Positions 24,387 through 34,080 of a stretch of 64,000 nt of DNA are shown here, piece after piece. Each line of letters starts with the position of its first letter. Within the stretch, counting starts at the first letter, position 1. This DNA is from Rhodospirillaceae bacterium (lineage in GTDB: Bacteria; Pseudomonadota; Alphaproteobacteria; Rhodospirillales; Rhodospirillaceae). The position numbers were made by a program, and so were the translations under genes. A model generated the notes under the pieces. That model was not told where the DNA came from and did no database searches. It saw only the letters and a program-made list of their open reading frames with translations. The stretch is from contig JAPKDQ010000001.1 of assembly GCA_028822445.1 (NCBI GenBank), positions 434,001 through 498,000 of the forward strand, written 5' to 3'.

Positions 24387-26819
24387 GTGTTCGACGGTGT
24401 GCCGTGGTTATGGGCTGTGGCTGCAGTCTCATTTCTATGGCTCTCCGCCATCGTGCTGACCTGGTCCGCCTTGTCTCAGCCACCCTCTATCAAGCAACGG
24501 CTAGACTCCGTTACTGCGATTTTTGAATCTGAACCTGGGCCAAGATTTGTAACTGACGATAGCGGCAGCACCATTTATTCAAATGTCTCTGGCTCTGATT
24601 GGCTTAAGGGTGCCTCACCCCTGGTCCGGTTGGAGACGCTGGCGGCGCGTGAGTATTACGGCGGCGAGTTGGTTAAACGGTTAAGATTAGCGGCCGAAGC
24701 GCGTCTCACAGATCAAATTGAAGTTCAATTGCACGGTGATATGCCAGAGCCGGATTGGTTTCAGATTGCTATTCGTCCTCTAGAGTCTCTGCCCGATTTT
24801 CTACTATGGTCATTGGAAGACATAACGGCCCGAAAAGCGATCAACGACATCTTGGGTCAGGAGCGCCAAGACCTGGCTGACTTTATGGACTTTATCCCGA
24901 CGGGCATCTATTCCGTCGATGTTGACGGGGCGTTCCACTATGCCAATGAGCGGTTTGCTCAATGGCTGGGCCGAAGCCCAGATGATTTCATCGGCTTGTC
25001 TTTAGACGACGTGCTCGCAGGGACAATTCGCCCGGAGCTTGACGGTGAATGGCACGGCCATGTGAGGTTCCTGTCGATGCAGGGCGAAATGGTTGAGACG
25101 CTGGTATTCCAAAGCACGTACGACGCTGGTGGTGTGATGCGAACACGAACGCTCGTTATGCGTGACGTGAACTCCGAAACCGGGAAGAATGATGGGTCGC
25201 ATCAAAGCGGATTTCGCGCGTTGTTCGATTCTGCTCCAGTCGCCATTGCTATCACCGAGCCAGATGGGTTCGTAACGGACTGTAATCATGCCTTTGCACG
25301 GTTGGTAAACCAAGGTCGTGACGCGGTCATAGGAAGCGGCTTATCCGAATTTTTAATTGAAGGCGACCGACGTGCGCTTCGGGGTGAATTGGATAGGGTC
25401 GTCTCTGGAGTGTCCAAAAGTGCGCAAGTCGATATTCGCCTAGCCAGAGGAGGGGTCGGTCGTGATGCTGTTCAGGCCTCTGTTTTTCTTGGCCCGATGG
25501 CCGGCCCTGTTTCTGCTACAGGCGAGATTGAAGGCGCGGTTGTTCATGTCATCGATACTACTGAGCAAAAGAGTCTCGAGGTTCAGTTTGCACAAGCTCA
25601 GAAAATGCAAGCCATGGGGCAACTCGCTGGGGGCGTTGCTCATGACTTTAATAACCTTTTGACGGCTATGATCGGTTTTTGTGACTTGTTGTTGCAACGG
25701 CACGCCGCAGGCGACCCTTCTTTCGCTGATATCATGCAAATTAAACAAAATTCCAATCGTGCGGCCAATTTAGTACGTCAGCTCTTGGCGTTTTCTCGTA
25801 AGCAGCCCCTCCAACCTAAAGAACTCAATTGCACAGACCATCTAGCAGAGTTGTCTCATTTGCTAACCCGGCTCATTGGTGAGTCTATTGAATACAAGCT
25901 TATCCACGGACGAGACTTGGGTGCAGTCCGCGTGGATCCAGGGCAGTTTGACCAAATTATTATTAACCTTGCCGTTAATGCGCGCGATGCGATGTCGGGC
26001 GGCGGTACGTTGACTATAGCAACAGATACAAAGGTATTTGAGCGGCCGACCCAGATTGGGGCAGACCAGGTGCCTGCAGGTCGGTACGTTACTATTTCAG
26101 TGACTGATACGGGGAAGGGTATTGCTCGGGAGGACATCGGCCGAATTTTCGAACCGTTCTTCTCGACAAAACAGGAGACACCTGGAGCAGGCACTGGATT
26201 GGGACTAGCGACGGTATATGGAATCGTACGTCAGACCGGTGGATTCATATTGGTTGATTCGTCGCCGGGTGACGGGGCTAGATTCATTATCTACCTGCCT
26301 CGTTTAGAGCCCGAAGGAGATGAGCTAGAGCAGAGTGATGTAGCCGTAACAGAACTTAAACAGGCGGGCTCTTTAGATAGCGGGGACCCAGGCGCACTGG
26401 CTGGTAAAATTGCTAAAAGTCCGAGCAAAGGGGGCTTATCAGGGAGTGGCACTATCCTGCTCGTCGAGGATGAAGATGCCGTGCGTGTGTTCGCTGCCCG
26501 TGCACTTAAGAACAAAGGGTACAACATCTTAGAGGCCCGGACCGGAGAGCAGGCAATAGAAATGCTGTATGACGCCGAGAGTTTGGACCTTTTGATCACA
26601 GATATGATGATGCCCGGTATGGATGGCGGCACTCTCGCCCGATTTGTAAAGGTGGAGCGTCCAGAAGTGCAGGTGATATTAATTTCGGGTTATTCTGAAG
26701 AAGTCGCAAGAGGCGACGTCCTCGATAGCCCTGATATTCATTTCCTGCCGAAGCCATTTAGCTTGGGACAGCTAGCAAGTAAGGTAAAAGATGTTCTGGC
26801 TCTGCCGGTCGATTCTTAG
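24387..26819 (+). CDS. cckA: CckA-type hybrid histidine kinase
   Basis: CckA feeds phosphate through ChpT to CtrA and CpdR and so controls the alphaproteobacterial cell cycle. From the GTG at 24387 the 810-residue product has one membrane helix, PAS domains (about 160-260 and 280-390), a HisKA domain with GGVAHDFNNLLTAMIGF (H419), an HATPase domain with NLAVNARDAM and GTGLGLATVYGIV, and a receiver domain with phospho-acceptor D739 in ITDMMMPGMDG. In the same frame a second hydrophobic stretch (LFALVLSALAILGLALNLV) lies upstream of the GTG but no good start codon or ribosome site precedes it, so the true start is unsure. It directly follows the flhB wreck. Confidence 0.9.
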   Translation: MFDGVPWLWAVAAVSFLWLSAIVLTWSALSQPPSIKQRLDSVTAIFESEPGPRFVTDDSGSTIYSNVSGSDWLKGASPLVRLETLAAREYYGGELVKRLRLAAEARLTDQIEVQLHGDMPEPDWFQIAIRPLESLPDFLLWSLEDITARKAINDILGQERQDLADFMDFIPTGIYSVDVDGAFHYANERFAQWLGRSPDDFIGLSLDDVLAGTIRPELDGEWHGHVRFLSMQGEMVETLVFQSTYDAGGVMRTRTLVMRDVNSETGKNDGSHQSGFRALFDSAPVAIAITEPDGFVTDCNHAFARLVNQGRDAVIGSGLSEFLIEGDRRALRGELDRVVSGVSKSAQVDIRLARGGVGRDAVQASVFLGPMAGPVSATGEIEGAVVHVIDTTEQKSLEVQFAQAQKMQAMGQLAGGVAHDFNNLLTAMIGFCDLLLQRHAAGDPSFADIMQIKQNSNRAANLVRQLLAFSRKQPLQPKELNCTDHLAELSHLLTRLIGESIEYKLIHGRDLGAVRVDPGQFDQIIINLAVNARDAMSGGGTLTIATDTKVFERPTQIGADQVPAGRYVTISVTDTGKGIAREDIGRIFEPFFSTKQETPGAGTGLGLATVYGIVRQTGGFILVDSSPGDGARFIIYLPRLEPEGDELEQSDVAVTELKQAGSLDSGDPGALAGKIAKSPSKGGLSGSGTILLVEDEDAVRVFAARALKNKGYNILEARTGEQAIEMLYDAESLDLLITDMMMPGMDGGTLARFVKVERPEVQVILISGYSEEVARGDVLDSPDIHFLPKPFSLGQLASKVKDVLALPVDS

Positions 26820-26840
26820 AGTACCTTAATCGGTGGCGCG

Positions 26841-26960
26841 CTAAATCTTTTTTCCGGCCTTCTGAATATCTTTTTCCATGCCCTTAATTGTGTTGCAGCC
26901 CGCAAGGGATATCTGGAAACCAGGTGCTATAGTGAGAGAAAGAATACGCAGACAGGACAT
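26841..26960 (-). CDS. Entericidin EcnA/B-family small lipoprotein
   Basis: This 39-residue gene was found by eye in the gap after cckA. It starts at ATG 26960 after a GAGGGG ribosome site and encodes a hydrophobic leader, a lipobox LAGC with the cysteine near residue 22, and the entericidin core GCNTIKGMEKDIQKAGKK. Entericidins are tiny outer-membrane lipoproteins linked to stationary phase and cell lysis balance in enterics, and are common in alphaproteobacteria. The leader is somewhat irregular (IAPGFQISLAGC), so weak decay is possible. Confidence 0.75.
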   Translation of the reverse strand: MSCLRILSLTIAPGFQISLAGCNTIKGMEKDIQKAGKKI

Positions 26961-27150
26961 GTGGCGCCCCTCTATTAAACTCTTGGCATAAAATAGGGCG
27001 ACTGCTTTCCGTAATTTATAGGATTTGTCGAATTCGGGGTGCGTGTGCCCTCGTTTGTGTCTCAGGCTCTAATACTTAACCCTACTGCACTCAGAGTTTA
27101 AACATCTCCATACCTTTTAACCCTTTGTTTAATTTGTATTTTTTTAATAT

Positions 27151-27165
27151 GTTCTATTATTGTTC
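27151..27165 (+). promoter_or_regulatory. LexA (SOS) box before recA
   Basis: GTTC-TATTATT-GTTC is an exact match to the alphaproteobacterial SOS operator GTTC-N7-GTTC. It lies 88 bases upstream of the recA start in an AT-rich promoter-like region. LexA control of recA is well established in this class; this instance is inferred from the match. Confidence 0.85.
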
Positions 27166-27252
27166 TTTTCTCTAGACTATGAGAACAAAATAGGTACATT
27201 AACTCTCATTGCAGAGTCAGCGTGACCGCACTAAATACAGAGGGAGGCAAAC

Positions 27253-28350
27253 ATGGCCGAAGCGAATCTCAGGATAGTGGATAATAAGAAGAGCATGGAT
27301 AAGACCAAGGCCCTAGATGCGGCTCTTTCTCAGATAGAGCGGGCGCATGGCAAAGGCTCAATTATGCGCCTTGGCCAGCGTGACTCGGCAATAGATATTG
27401 AATCCATTCCAACAGGATCTTTGAGCCTTGACCTTGCTTTGGGAATAGGTGGCCTTCCCAAAGGGCGGGTTATTGAAATCTACGGTCCTGAGAGCTCCGG
27501 TAAAACGACTCTCTCGCTGCACGTTATTGCTGAAGCACAAAAAGCAGGTGGCGTATGTGCGTTTATCGACGCTGAACATGCTCTTGATCCTGGCTATGCG
27601 CGTAAACTTGGTGTCGATCTCGATGGCCTTTTGATTTCGCAGCCCGATGCGGGTGAGCAAGCCCTTGAGATTGCCGATACGCTGGTCCGTTCAGCCGCAA
27701 TTGATGTCCTCGTTATTGATTCGGTTGCTGCGCTTACACCTCGCGCTGAACTCGAAGGTGAGATGGGTGACCACCATGTTGGGTTACAGGCGCGTCTGAT
27801 GAGCCAAGCCTTGCGTAAGCTAACGGCCTCGGTTGCCAAATCCAATACCATGATTATTTTTATCAATCAGATTCGTATGAAGATTGGCGTTATGTTTGGT
27901 AGTCCTGAAACGACGACAGGCGGTAATGCGCTTAAGTTCTATTCATCTGTCCGTTTGGATATCCGCCGCATTGGTCAAATTAAAGCTGGCGATGAAGTCG
28001 TAGGAAACCAGACCCGGGTGAAGGTTGTTAAGAACAAGGTCGCGCCACCGTTTAAGCAGGTTGAATTTGACATCATGTATGGCGAAGGCGTGTCGAAGAC
28101 GGGTGAGTTGCTTGACCTTGGCGTCAAGGCCGGAATTGTTGAAAAGTCTGGATCGTGGTTCTCCTGCCAATCAGAACGTATTGGTCAAGGCCGCGAGAAT
28201 GCAAAGACGTTCTTGAAAGAACACCCTGACATGGCGAATGAAATTGAACGACAAATTCGCGTAAACGCAGGTTTGATTGCTGACACCATGATTGGTGAAA
28301 AAGAAGCGTCTAAAAAAGACGATGATCTTGAGGCCCCAGACATCGAATAA
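27253..28350 (+). CDS. recA: Recombinase RecA
   Basis: RecA forms filaments on single-stranded DNA, drives strand exchange and triggers LexA self-cleavage. The 365-residue product carries Walker [10 protein letters not shown] (about residue 77), the [15 protein letters not shown] segment, Walker [11 protein letters not shown], loop L1 [10 protein letters not shown], and loop L2 [24 protein letters not shown] ribosome site precedes the ATG. The C-terminal tail is acidic, as usual. Neighbours recA and alaS are close together in many alphaproteobacteria; here an NTF2-like gene separates them. Confidence 0.98.
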   Translation: MAEANLRIVDNKKSMDKTKALDAALSQIERAHGKGSIMRLGQRDSAIDIESIPTGSLSLDLALGIGGLPKGRVIEIYGPESSGKTTLSLHVIAEAQKAGGVCAFIDAEHALDPGYARKLGVDLDGLLISQPDAGEQALEIADTLVRSAAIDVLVIDSVAALTPRAELEGEMGDHHVGLQARLMSQALRKLTASVAKSNTMIIFINQIRMKIGVMFGSPETTTGGNALKFYSSVRLDIRRIGQIKAGDEVVGNQTRVKVVKNKVAPPFKQVEFDIMYGEGVSKTGELLDLGVKAGIVEKSGSWFSCQSERIGQGRENAKTFLKEHPDMANEIERQIRVNAGLIADTMIGEKEASKKDDDLEAPDIE

Positions 28351-28374
28351 TTACCCCGAATTCCCGGGTCTCTT

Positions 28375-28408
28375 GCAGCGGCGGTGCCACCACTCAATTC
28401 GCCGCTGC
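28375..28408 (+). terminator. Candidate hairpin after recA
   Basis: A perfect 9-base stem GCAGCGGCG / CGCCGCTGC closes a 16-base loop, 25 bases after the recA stop. There is no clear T tract after it, so it may be a weak terminator or an RNA-stability element. Confidence 0.4.
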
Positions 28409-28529
28409 ACCTATATCTTCTGTACATATCTCTTTAAGTCGCATCTTCAGGTACAGCCTGTTACTTTTACCCATAACTTGATGCTATGCGGCGTTGAGAT
28501 TTTATGAGGCAATTGGGGAAAGAACGGCT

Positions 28530-29006
28530 ATGTCGACTTACGATCGCGATTACTACGTTAAGCTTGTCGAGGAAGACTATTTCGGCAATGTCATGAAAGA
28601 AGACATTGCTGCAGCGTGTGCCTGTTTTACAGCTGATTCAGAGGTCGTGATTTACCACGGTGATAACGAAGTTCGCCGTTTCTTTGGTAGTGCTGAAGGC
28701 GAGCAATTGCCCCTCGAGGCGTTCTACGATCATTTACTTGGCAATTACGACGCGTTTTTTGAGCATTTTGAACACACCGTAGATGTCGAAAGTCAAAGAT
28801 GTGCGGCTAATTTCTTGGTAACCCTGACTCCTAAACCAGGTTCAGATCATGAAAAGACTGGTGCGTTAACCTTGAACAATTCCAATTTCTTTCGCTGTCG
28901 CGATGGTAAGATCTATTACATGGTCATTTACTATGCGAACCCGACGCTGGGTGCTAAATTAGGAACGCAAACGGCAAGTCCTACGGGCTTTCCAAAACCA
29001 GCCTAG
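28530..29006 (+). CDS. NTF2/SnoaL-like protein
   Basis: From ATG 28530 (preceded by GGGGA at proper spacing; an upstream in-frame TTG at 28494 lacks one) the 158-residue product has the cone-shaped NTF2-like pattern: an N-terminal helix YYVKLVEEDYFGNVMK, a CFTADSEVVIYHGD strand pair, then strands FLVTLTPK, LTLNNSNFFRCRDGKIYYM. Family members are small-molecule enzymes or ligand binders; the substrate is unknown. It sits between recA and alaS, and nothing suggests a DNA repair role. Confidence 0.7.
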   Translation: MSTYDRDYYVKLVEEDYFGNVMKEDIAAACACFTADSEVVIYHGDNEVRRFFGSAEGEQLPLEAFYDHLLGNYDAFFEHFEHTVDVESQRCAANFLVTLTPKPGSDHEKTGALTLNNSNFFRCRDGKIYYMVIYYANPTLGAKLGTQTASPTGFPKPA

Positions 29007-29220
29007 AATTAACCTGCTTATCAGCCACCTTAACGTAAAATCTCAGAAAGATTGTGTCTTAGCGCTTCAGCGCCGTTTCCTGGACAGTTTGGGCGGAAAC
29101 CTCTAAAAACCAGGCCTTGCAACGTGTGCAACGGCTCTATGGGGTCTCGCGACGCAGAATGCGTGGTCGTCGGCAAACAATAGTGTCGGTGACCAAATCG
29201 ATTAATTGAGATTAGGTGTT

Positions 29221-31875
29221 ATGGGCTCTACGAACGATATTCGTGCAACATTCCTGGACTACTTTGCTCGCAACGGCCATGAGCGCGTTGCGTCAAGTCC
29301 GCTTGTTCCGCGCAATGACCCGACATTAATGTTCACGAACGCTGGGATGGTTCAGTTTAAGGACGTCTTTACTGGAAATGAAACGCGGCCATATTCGCGT
29401 GCAACGTCGTCTCAAAAGTGTGTTCGTGCAGGTGGTAAGCACAACGATCTAGATAACGTTGGCTATACGGTTCGTCACCACACGTTTTTTGAAATGCTCG
29501 GTAACTTTTCCTTCGGGGACTACTTCAAAGAAGAGGCCATAAAGTTGGCCTGGGACTTGGTGACGAAAGAGTATGAGCTGTCGATAGACCGCCTTCTCGT
29601 TACTGTTCATTCCTCTGACGAACAGGCCGCGACGCTGTGGCGAAAAATTGCTGGCCTATCAGACGATAAGATTATTCGCATTCCGACATCGGACAATTTT
29701 TGGGCCATGGGTGAAACAGGGCCATGCGGACCGTGCACGGAAATATTTTATGATCATGGGGATCACATTCCCGGAGGCCCTCCAGGCTCTCCCGATGAAG
29801 ATGGCGACCGCTTTGTAGAAATCTGGAACCTCGTGTTCATGCAGTATGAGCAGATTTCTGCCGACGAACGGATTGATCTGCCTAAGCCGAGTGTTGATAC
29901 GGGCATGGGGCTTGAGCGTACCGCAGCAATACTACAAGGCACGAATGATAACTACGCCATAGATCTTATGCGGTCTCTGATTGAAGCAACGGCCCAAGCG
30001 GCTGGAACAGACCCTGATGGTAAAGATTCTGTCTCCCATCGTGTTATCGCCGACCACCTCCGAGCGTCTGGGTTCCTTATAGCAGATGGAGTGTTGCCTT
30101 CTAACGAAGGCCGCGGTTACGTACTCCGTCGTATAATGCGACGGGCCATGCGACACGCTCACATGATGGGTTGTACCGACCCGTTGCTTTGTCGACTTGT
30201 TCCGGCATTGGTGGAGCAGATGGGCCAGCAGTTTCCAGAGCTTGATCGCGCCAAAGCTCTTGTTACGGAAACGCTTCAGCTCGAAGAGACGAGGTTTAAG
30301 ACAATGCTTGATCGGGGCCTGAAGCTTCTCGAAGACGAAGCTAAAGGCCTGTCGTCAGGGAACCAGCTGCCCGGCGAAGTGGCTTTCAAATTGTATGATA
30401 CCTATGGCTTCCCTCTTGATCTAACACAAGATGCTTTAAGGCCGCGGGGCATAGACGTTGATACGGATGCCTTTGCATCAGCCATGGAACGCCAGCGCGA
30501 CGAGGCCCGCAAAGCATGGTCAGGCTCTGGTGATGCGGCTACAGATAAGCTCTGGTTCGACCTGCGCGATCAAGTGGGGGCCTCGGATTTCCTTGGATAC
30601 GCGGCTGAGACAGCACAGGGAAAGATCATCGCACTCGTTTCTGATGATGTGCCGGTTCAGAATATTTCCGAGGGGCAAGAGGTCGCCCTTCTGGCCAATC
30701 AAACGCCATTCTACGGAGAATCTGGCGGTCAGGTTGGTGATACAGGGCTCGTCGTTACGTCTTCAGGTGCGGCCATAGAAATAAATGATACCCAGAAGAA
30801 GCTAGACACTCTTCATGTCCATATGGGTAGGGTTAAGTCCGGCGTTGTAAATCTAGGCGACGAGGCGACGTTCTCGGTCGACGAAACACGTCGTGCGGCT
30901 ATTCGTGGGCATCACTCTGCGACCCACCTTTTGCACGCAGCCTTGCGTCGGACTCTTGGCGATCATGTAACGCAGAAGGGGTCGTTGGTGTCTACTGATC
31001 GGCTGCGCTTTGATATCAGCCAACCCAAACCCATCTCTAGCGATGAAATTGCGACCGTTGAGGCTATTGTTAACGAGCAAATTCGTGCCAACAAAACTGT
31101 TGAAACGAAGGTTATGGATCCTGAAGGCGCCATTAAGGCCGGTGCTATGGCTTTGTTCGGTGAAAAGTATGGCGACGAGGTGCGGGTGGTCTCCATGGGG
31201 ACGCAAGAAAATTCAGAGGACCACCAGTATTCTGTAGAACTTTGTGGCGGGACGCATGTCAGTCGAACAGGGGACATTGGCCTATTTAAAATTGTGGACG
31301 AGTCCGCTGTTGCATCTGGCGTCCGGCGTATCGAAGCCATCACGGGCTTATCTGCGGAAACTTGGGTCTCTGACCAGCAAACATTGGTTGGGCAAACGGC
31401 CGATGTTCTTAAAGTCGCCCCTCGCGATATTCCTGGCCGTGTATCGGCACTGCTTGATGAGCGACGCAAACTAGAAAAAGAAATTTCCGATCTCCGTAAG
31501 AAACTTGTCACCTCTGGTGGCGGGGGAGCGACGGCCTCTGATTCAAAGACGATAGCCGGTGTTTCATTTACGGGGCGTGTGCTTGAAGACGTCCCGGCTA
31601 AAGACCTTAAGGGTCTTGCTGATGAAATTAAGCAGGGCCAGGGCAGCGGCATCGTTGCGCTTCTGTCGGTCAATGAGGGTAAAGCATCTCTCGTCGTGAG
31701 TGTTTCAGATGACCTGACAGACCGGATTGACGCTGTGGCTTTGGTTAGGGTTGGCTCCGCTGCTGTTGGTGGCAAGGGCGGAGGTGGCAGGCCTGATATG
31801 GCCCAAGCTGGCGGTCCAGATGGCCACAAAGCGGCTCATGCTATATCCGCCATAGAGGCCGAGCTCTCCACGTAG
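29221..31875 (+). CDS. alaS: Alanyl-tRNA synthetase
   Basis: AlaS charges tRNA-Ala and edits Ser and Gly errors. Starting at ATG 29221 gives [20 protein letters not shown], the usual beginning; an upstream TTG at 29206 is less likely. Domains in order are the class II catalytic core ([17 protein letters not shown], then [15 protein letters not shown]), the tRNA-recognition helices, the editing domain with [14 protein letters not shown] and [13 protein letters not shown], and a C-terminal oligomerisation domain ending in the Gly-rich [14 protein letters not shown] segment. The length (884) is normal. Confidence 0.97.
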   Translation: MGSTNDIRATFLDYFARNGHERVASSPLVPRNDPTLMFTNAGMVQFKDVFTGNETRPYSRATSSQKCVRAGGKHNDLDNVGYTVRHHTFFEMLGNFSFGDYFKEEAIKLAWDLVTKEYELSIDRLLVTVHSSDEQAATLWRKIAGLSDDKIIRIPTSDNFWAMGETGPCGPCTEIFYDHGDHIPGGPPGSPDEDGDRFVEIWNLVFMQYEQISADERIDLPKPSVDTGMGLERTAAILQGTNDNYAIDLMRSLIEATAQAAGTDPDGKDSVSHRVIADHLRASGFLIADGVLPSNEGRGYVLRRIMRRAMRHAHMMGCTDPLLCRLVPALVEQMGQQFPELDRAKALVTETLQLEETRFKTMLDRGLKLLEDEAKGLSSGNQLPGEVAFKLYDTYGFPLDLTQDALRPRGIDVDTDAFASAMERQRDEARKAWSGSGDAATDKLWFDLRDQVGASDFLGYAAETAQGKIIALVSDDVPVQNISEGQEVALLANQTPFYGESGGQVGDTGLVVTSSGAAIEINDTQKKLDTLHVHMGRVKSGVVNLGDEATFSVDETRRAAIRGHHSATHLLHAALRRTLGDHVTQKGSLVSTDRLRFDISQPKPISSDEIATVEAIVNEQIRANKTVETKVMDPEGAIKAGAMALFGEKYGDEVRVVSMGTQENSEDHQYSVELCGGTHVSRTGDIGLFKIVDESAVASGVRRIEAITGLSAETWVSDQQTLVGQTADVLKVAPRDIPGRVSALLDERRKLEKEISDLRKKLVTSGGGGATASDSKTIAGVSFTGRVLEDVPAKDLKGLADEIKQGQGSGIVALLSVNEGKASLVVSVSDDLTDRIDAVALVRVGSAAVGGKGGGGRPDMAQAGGPDGHKAAHAISAIEAELST

Positions 31876-32029
31876 AGAATAGGGTCGCGTGTTACAATCT
31901 CTTACAAAAAACCGCGCTTTTTGACACATCGATGATATCGAGTTGGGCTACAGTGGCACTCTTAATGTTTTGTCGTGCTGAGCAACGATAGGTATGCGAT
32001 CACGACTTTTTATGGGTAAGGGCTAATCT

Positions 32030-33343
32030 ATGACCGATGACAGGGCGACGGAAAAGAATACTGGCCCTAGCGCGGAAATGGCTAAGACGCTCGGTCTGAA
32101 TGAACATAAGCGCAATGTCTTAGGCCGCTACAAATGGCACACCGCGGTCGGAGTAGCGTTTCTTATTCTAGTTCTCTTGGTATTTAGGCCTGGTTCAGGT
32201 GTGGAAGAGGTCAATTTTCGCACGGCACCCGTAATCCGGGGTGACCTCACGGTTACCGTTACTGCGACAGGGACCATACAGCCGCTAAACCAAGTTGACG
32301 TTGGTGCGGAAATTTCAGGCCTCATTAAGGCCGTCCACGTTGATTTCAATGACGAAGTGACGTTGGGTCAGAAGTTAGCAACGATGGACAAAGACCAGTT
32401 GTCCGCCCGGGTTAGGCAGACAGAAGCACAACTCATTTCAGCTTTTGCAAGAGTGGAAGAGGCGAAAGCGAGTGAGTTGGAAGCACGTAACAATCTGAAG
32501 CGTTCTGAAAGCTTGCACAAAAAGGGCAACGTCTCCGAACAAACCTTAGACAATTCCAGTGCGGCCCACGCCCGTGCGCTCGCGGTTCTCGCCAGCGTGA
32601 AGGCCCAAGTGACTGTGGCAGAAGCCAACTTAGCCGCCGATGAAACCAATCTCGCCAAGACAGACATCACAGCACCGATCGACGGTATTGTTTTGACCCG
32701 TCAGGTCGAGCCTGGTCAGACCGTTGCAGCGTCTCTCCAAACTCCAGTTTTGTTTACGCTGGCAGAGGATTTGTCGGCGATGAAATTGGTTGTTGATATC
32801 GACGAGGCCGATATCGGACAAGTTAAAGAGGGTCAGATAGGATTTTTCTCCGTAGACGCCTATGCGGGGCGCGTGTTCCCGTCATCGATTACATCTGTCC
32901 GGTTTGCACCAAAAGATGATGGCGGCGTTGTGACCTATGAGGCGCTGCTATCTGTCGACAATTCAGATTTGGCTTTAAGGCCTGGAATGACAGCGACAGC
33001 GACTATCACTACGGCAACGCGGACCGGTGCAGTGATGGTGCCTTATGCGGCTCTGCGCTTTACACCGCCAAGACCGCCGAAAGATGAGGAACAACCTGCT
33101 GCGAACCGTCGCGGCGCGCCCGGTTTAATGGGAATGATGATGCCTCGCTTTAATAGAAACCGTGGAGATCGACAAACGCCGCTCCAGGTTGGCGCGCTAG
33201 GGCGCGTGTGGGTTATTGAAGACGGGCGTCCTATGCCCATCCAAGTTGAGGTTGGTTTGCTAGATGGTGAAAGCGCTGAAGTGATAGCGGACGGTATAGC
33301 GGAAGGTTTGAAGGTCATCATTGGTGTTCAGGCTGCTAACTGA
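32030..33343 (+). CDS. MacA-type periplasmic adaptor of an ABC exporter
   Basis: The 437-residue product has a membrane anchor near residues 40-60, the barrel-sandwich/lipoyl halves (VTATGTIQPLNQVDVGAEISG and APIDGIVLTRQVEPGQTV), a long coiled-coil hairpin between them (about residues 125-215), and beta-barrel and membrane-proximal domains. A Pro/Arg-rich insert near residue 350-385 is unusual. MacA-like adaptors link an ABC permease to an outer-membrane channel. The stop overlaps the ATPase start (TGATG), so the three genes form one operon. Confidence 0.88.
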   Translation: MTDDRATEKNTGPSAEMAKTLGLNEHKRNVLGRYKWHTAVGVAFLILVLLVFRPGSGVEEVNFRTAPVIRGDLTVTVTATGTIQPLNQVDVGAEISGLIKAVHVDFNDEVTLGQKLATMDKDQLSARVRQTEAQLISAFARVEEAKASELEARNNLKRSESLHKKGNVSEQTLDNSSAAHARALAVLASVKAQVTVAEANLAADETNLAKTDITAPIDGIVLTRQVEPGQTVAASLQTPVLFTLAEDLSAMKLVVDIDEADIGQVKEGQIGFFSVDAYAGRVFPSSITSVRFAPKDDGGVVTYEALLSVDNSDLALRPGMTATATITTATRTGAVMVPYAALRFTPPRPPKDEEQPAANRRGAPGLMGMMMPRFNRNRGDRQTPLQVGALGRVWVIEDGRPMPIQVEVGLLDGESAEVIADGIAEGLKVIIGVQAAN

Positions 33344-34071
33344 TGTCAGAGAATGAGCTATCAGAAAGAGACCATGAGGGTCCCGTCGTTGCGTTTGAGC
33401 ATGTCGCCAAAGTATACGGCGACGGCGAGATGGCGGTCCGGGCGTTGGATGACGTCAGCTTCGAAATCCATGCTGGAGAATTTGTCGCGGTCATGGGGGC
33501 AAGTGGGTCCGGAAAATCGACGACTATGAATATTATGGGGTGCCTGGACACCCCATCGTCTGGGCAATATTTGTTTAAGGGGGTAGACGTCAAAACGCTC
33601 TCGCGAGACCAACGCGCTCTTTTGCGTCGGCATTACCTTGGCTTCGTGTTTCAAGGCTTTAACCTTCTGTCTCGCACGACAGCTCTCGAGAATCTCGAAT
33701 TACCGCTGATCTATCGACGCATTGCGAAAGCGGAGCGCCGAGATATGGCGATGGCGGCTCTGAATGCCGTCGGGTTGGAAAACCGTGAACATCACACGGC
33801 TGCCGAATTGTCTGGCGGCCAGCAGCAACGTGTTGCCATTGCGCGCGCCATGGTCACAACTCCATCCTTATTGCTTGCTGATGAACCCACCGGGAATTTG
33901 GATACCGCACGCAGTCAGGAAATAATGGAGCTCTTGGCTCGGTTGAACGAGGACAAGGGCCTTACGATCGTTCTTGTCACCCATGAAGACGATATGGCTG
34001 CGTTTGCCCGGCGCACACTTGTTTTCCGAGATGGAAACATTGTTCATGAAACTCGGTCTCAGGCGGCATAG
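33343..34071 (+). CDS. MacB/LolD-type ABC exporter ATPase
   Basis: The 242-residue ATPase has Walker [16 protein letters not shown], the Q-loop VFQGFNLL, signature [15 protein letters not shown], Walker [13 protein letters not shown] and the switch histidine VTHEDD. These match the MacB/LolD/FtsE class that drives mechanotransmission export rather than import. It sits between the adaptor (overlapping by one base) and the permease (9 bases apart). Confidence 0.93.
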   Translation: MSENELSERDHEGPVVAFEHVAKVYGDGEMAVRALDDVSFEIHAGEFVAVMGASGSGKSTTMNIMGCLDTPSSGQYLFKGVDVKTLSRDQRALLRRHYLGFVFQGFNLLSRTTALENLELPLIYRRIAKAERRDMAMAALNAVGLENREHHTAAELSGGQQQRVAIARAMVTTPSLLLADEPTGNLDTARSQEIMELLARLNEDKGLTIVLVTHEDDMAAFARRTLVFRDGNIVHETRSQAA

Positions 34072-34080
34072 GGGCAAGAT

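Noticed and set aside
29007-29220. Possible leader RNA or recX remnant before alaS
   Set aside because: A short basic frame is present but has no clear similarity, and no conserved RNA structure could be recognised by eye.
31900-31925. Possible terminator after alaS (AAAAAACCGCGCTTTTT)
   Set aside because: The stem would consist mostly of A-T pairs with almost no loop, so it is not a convincing terminator.
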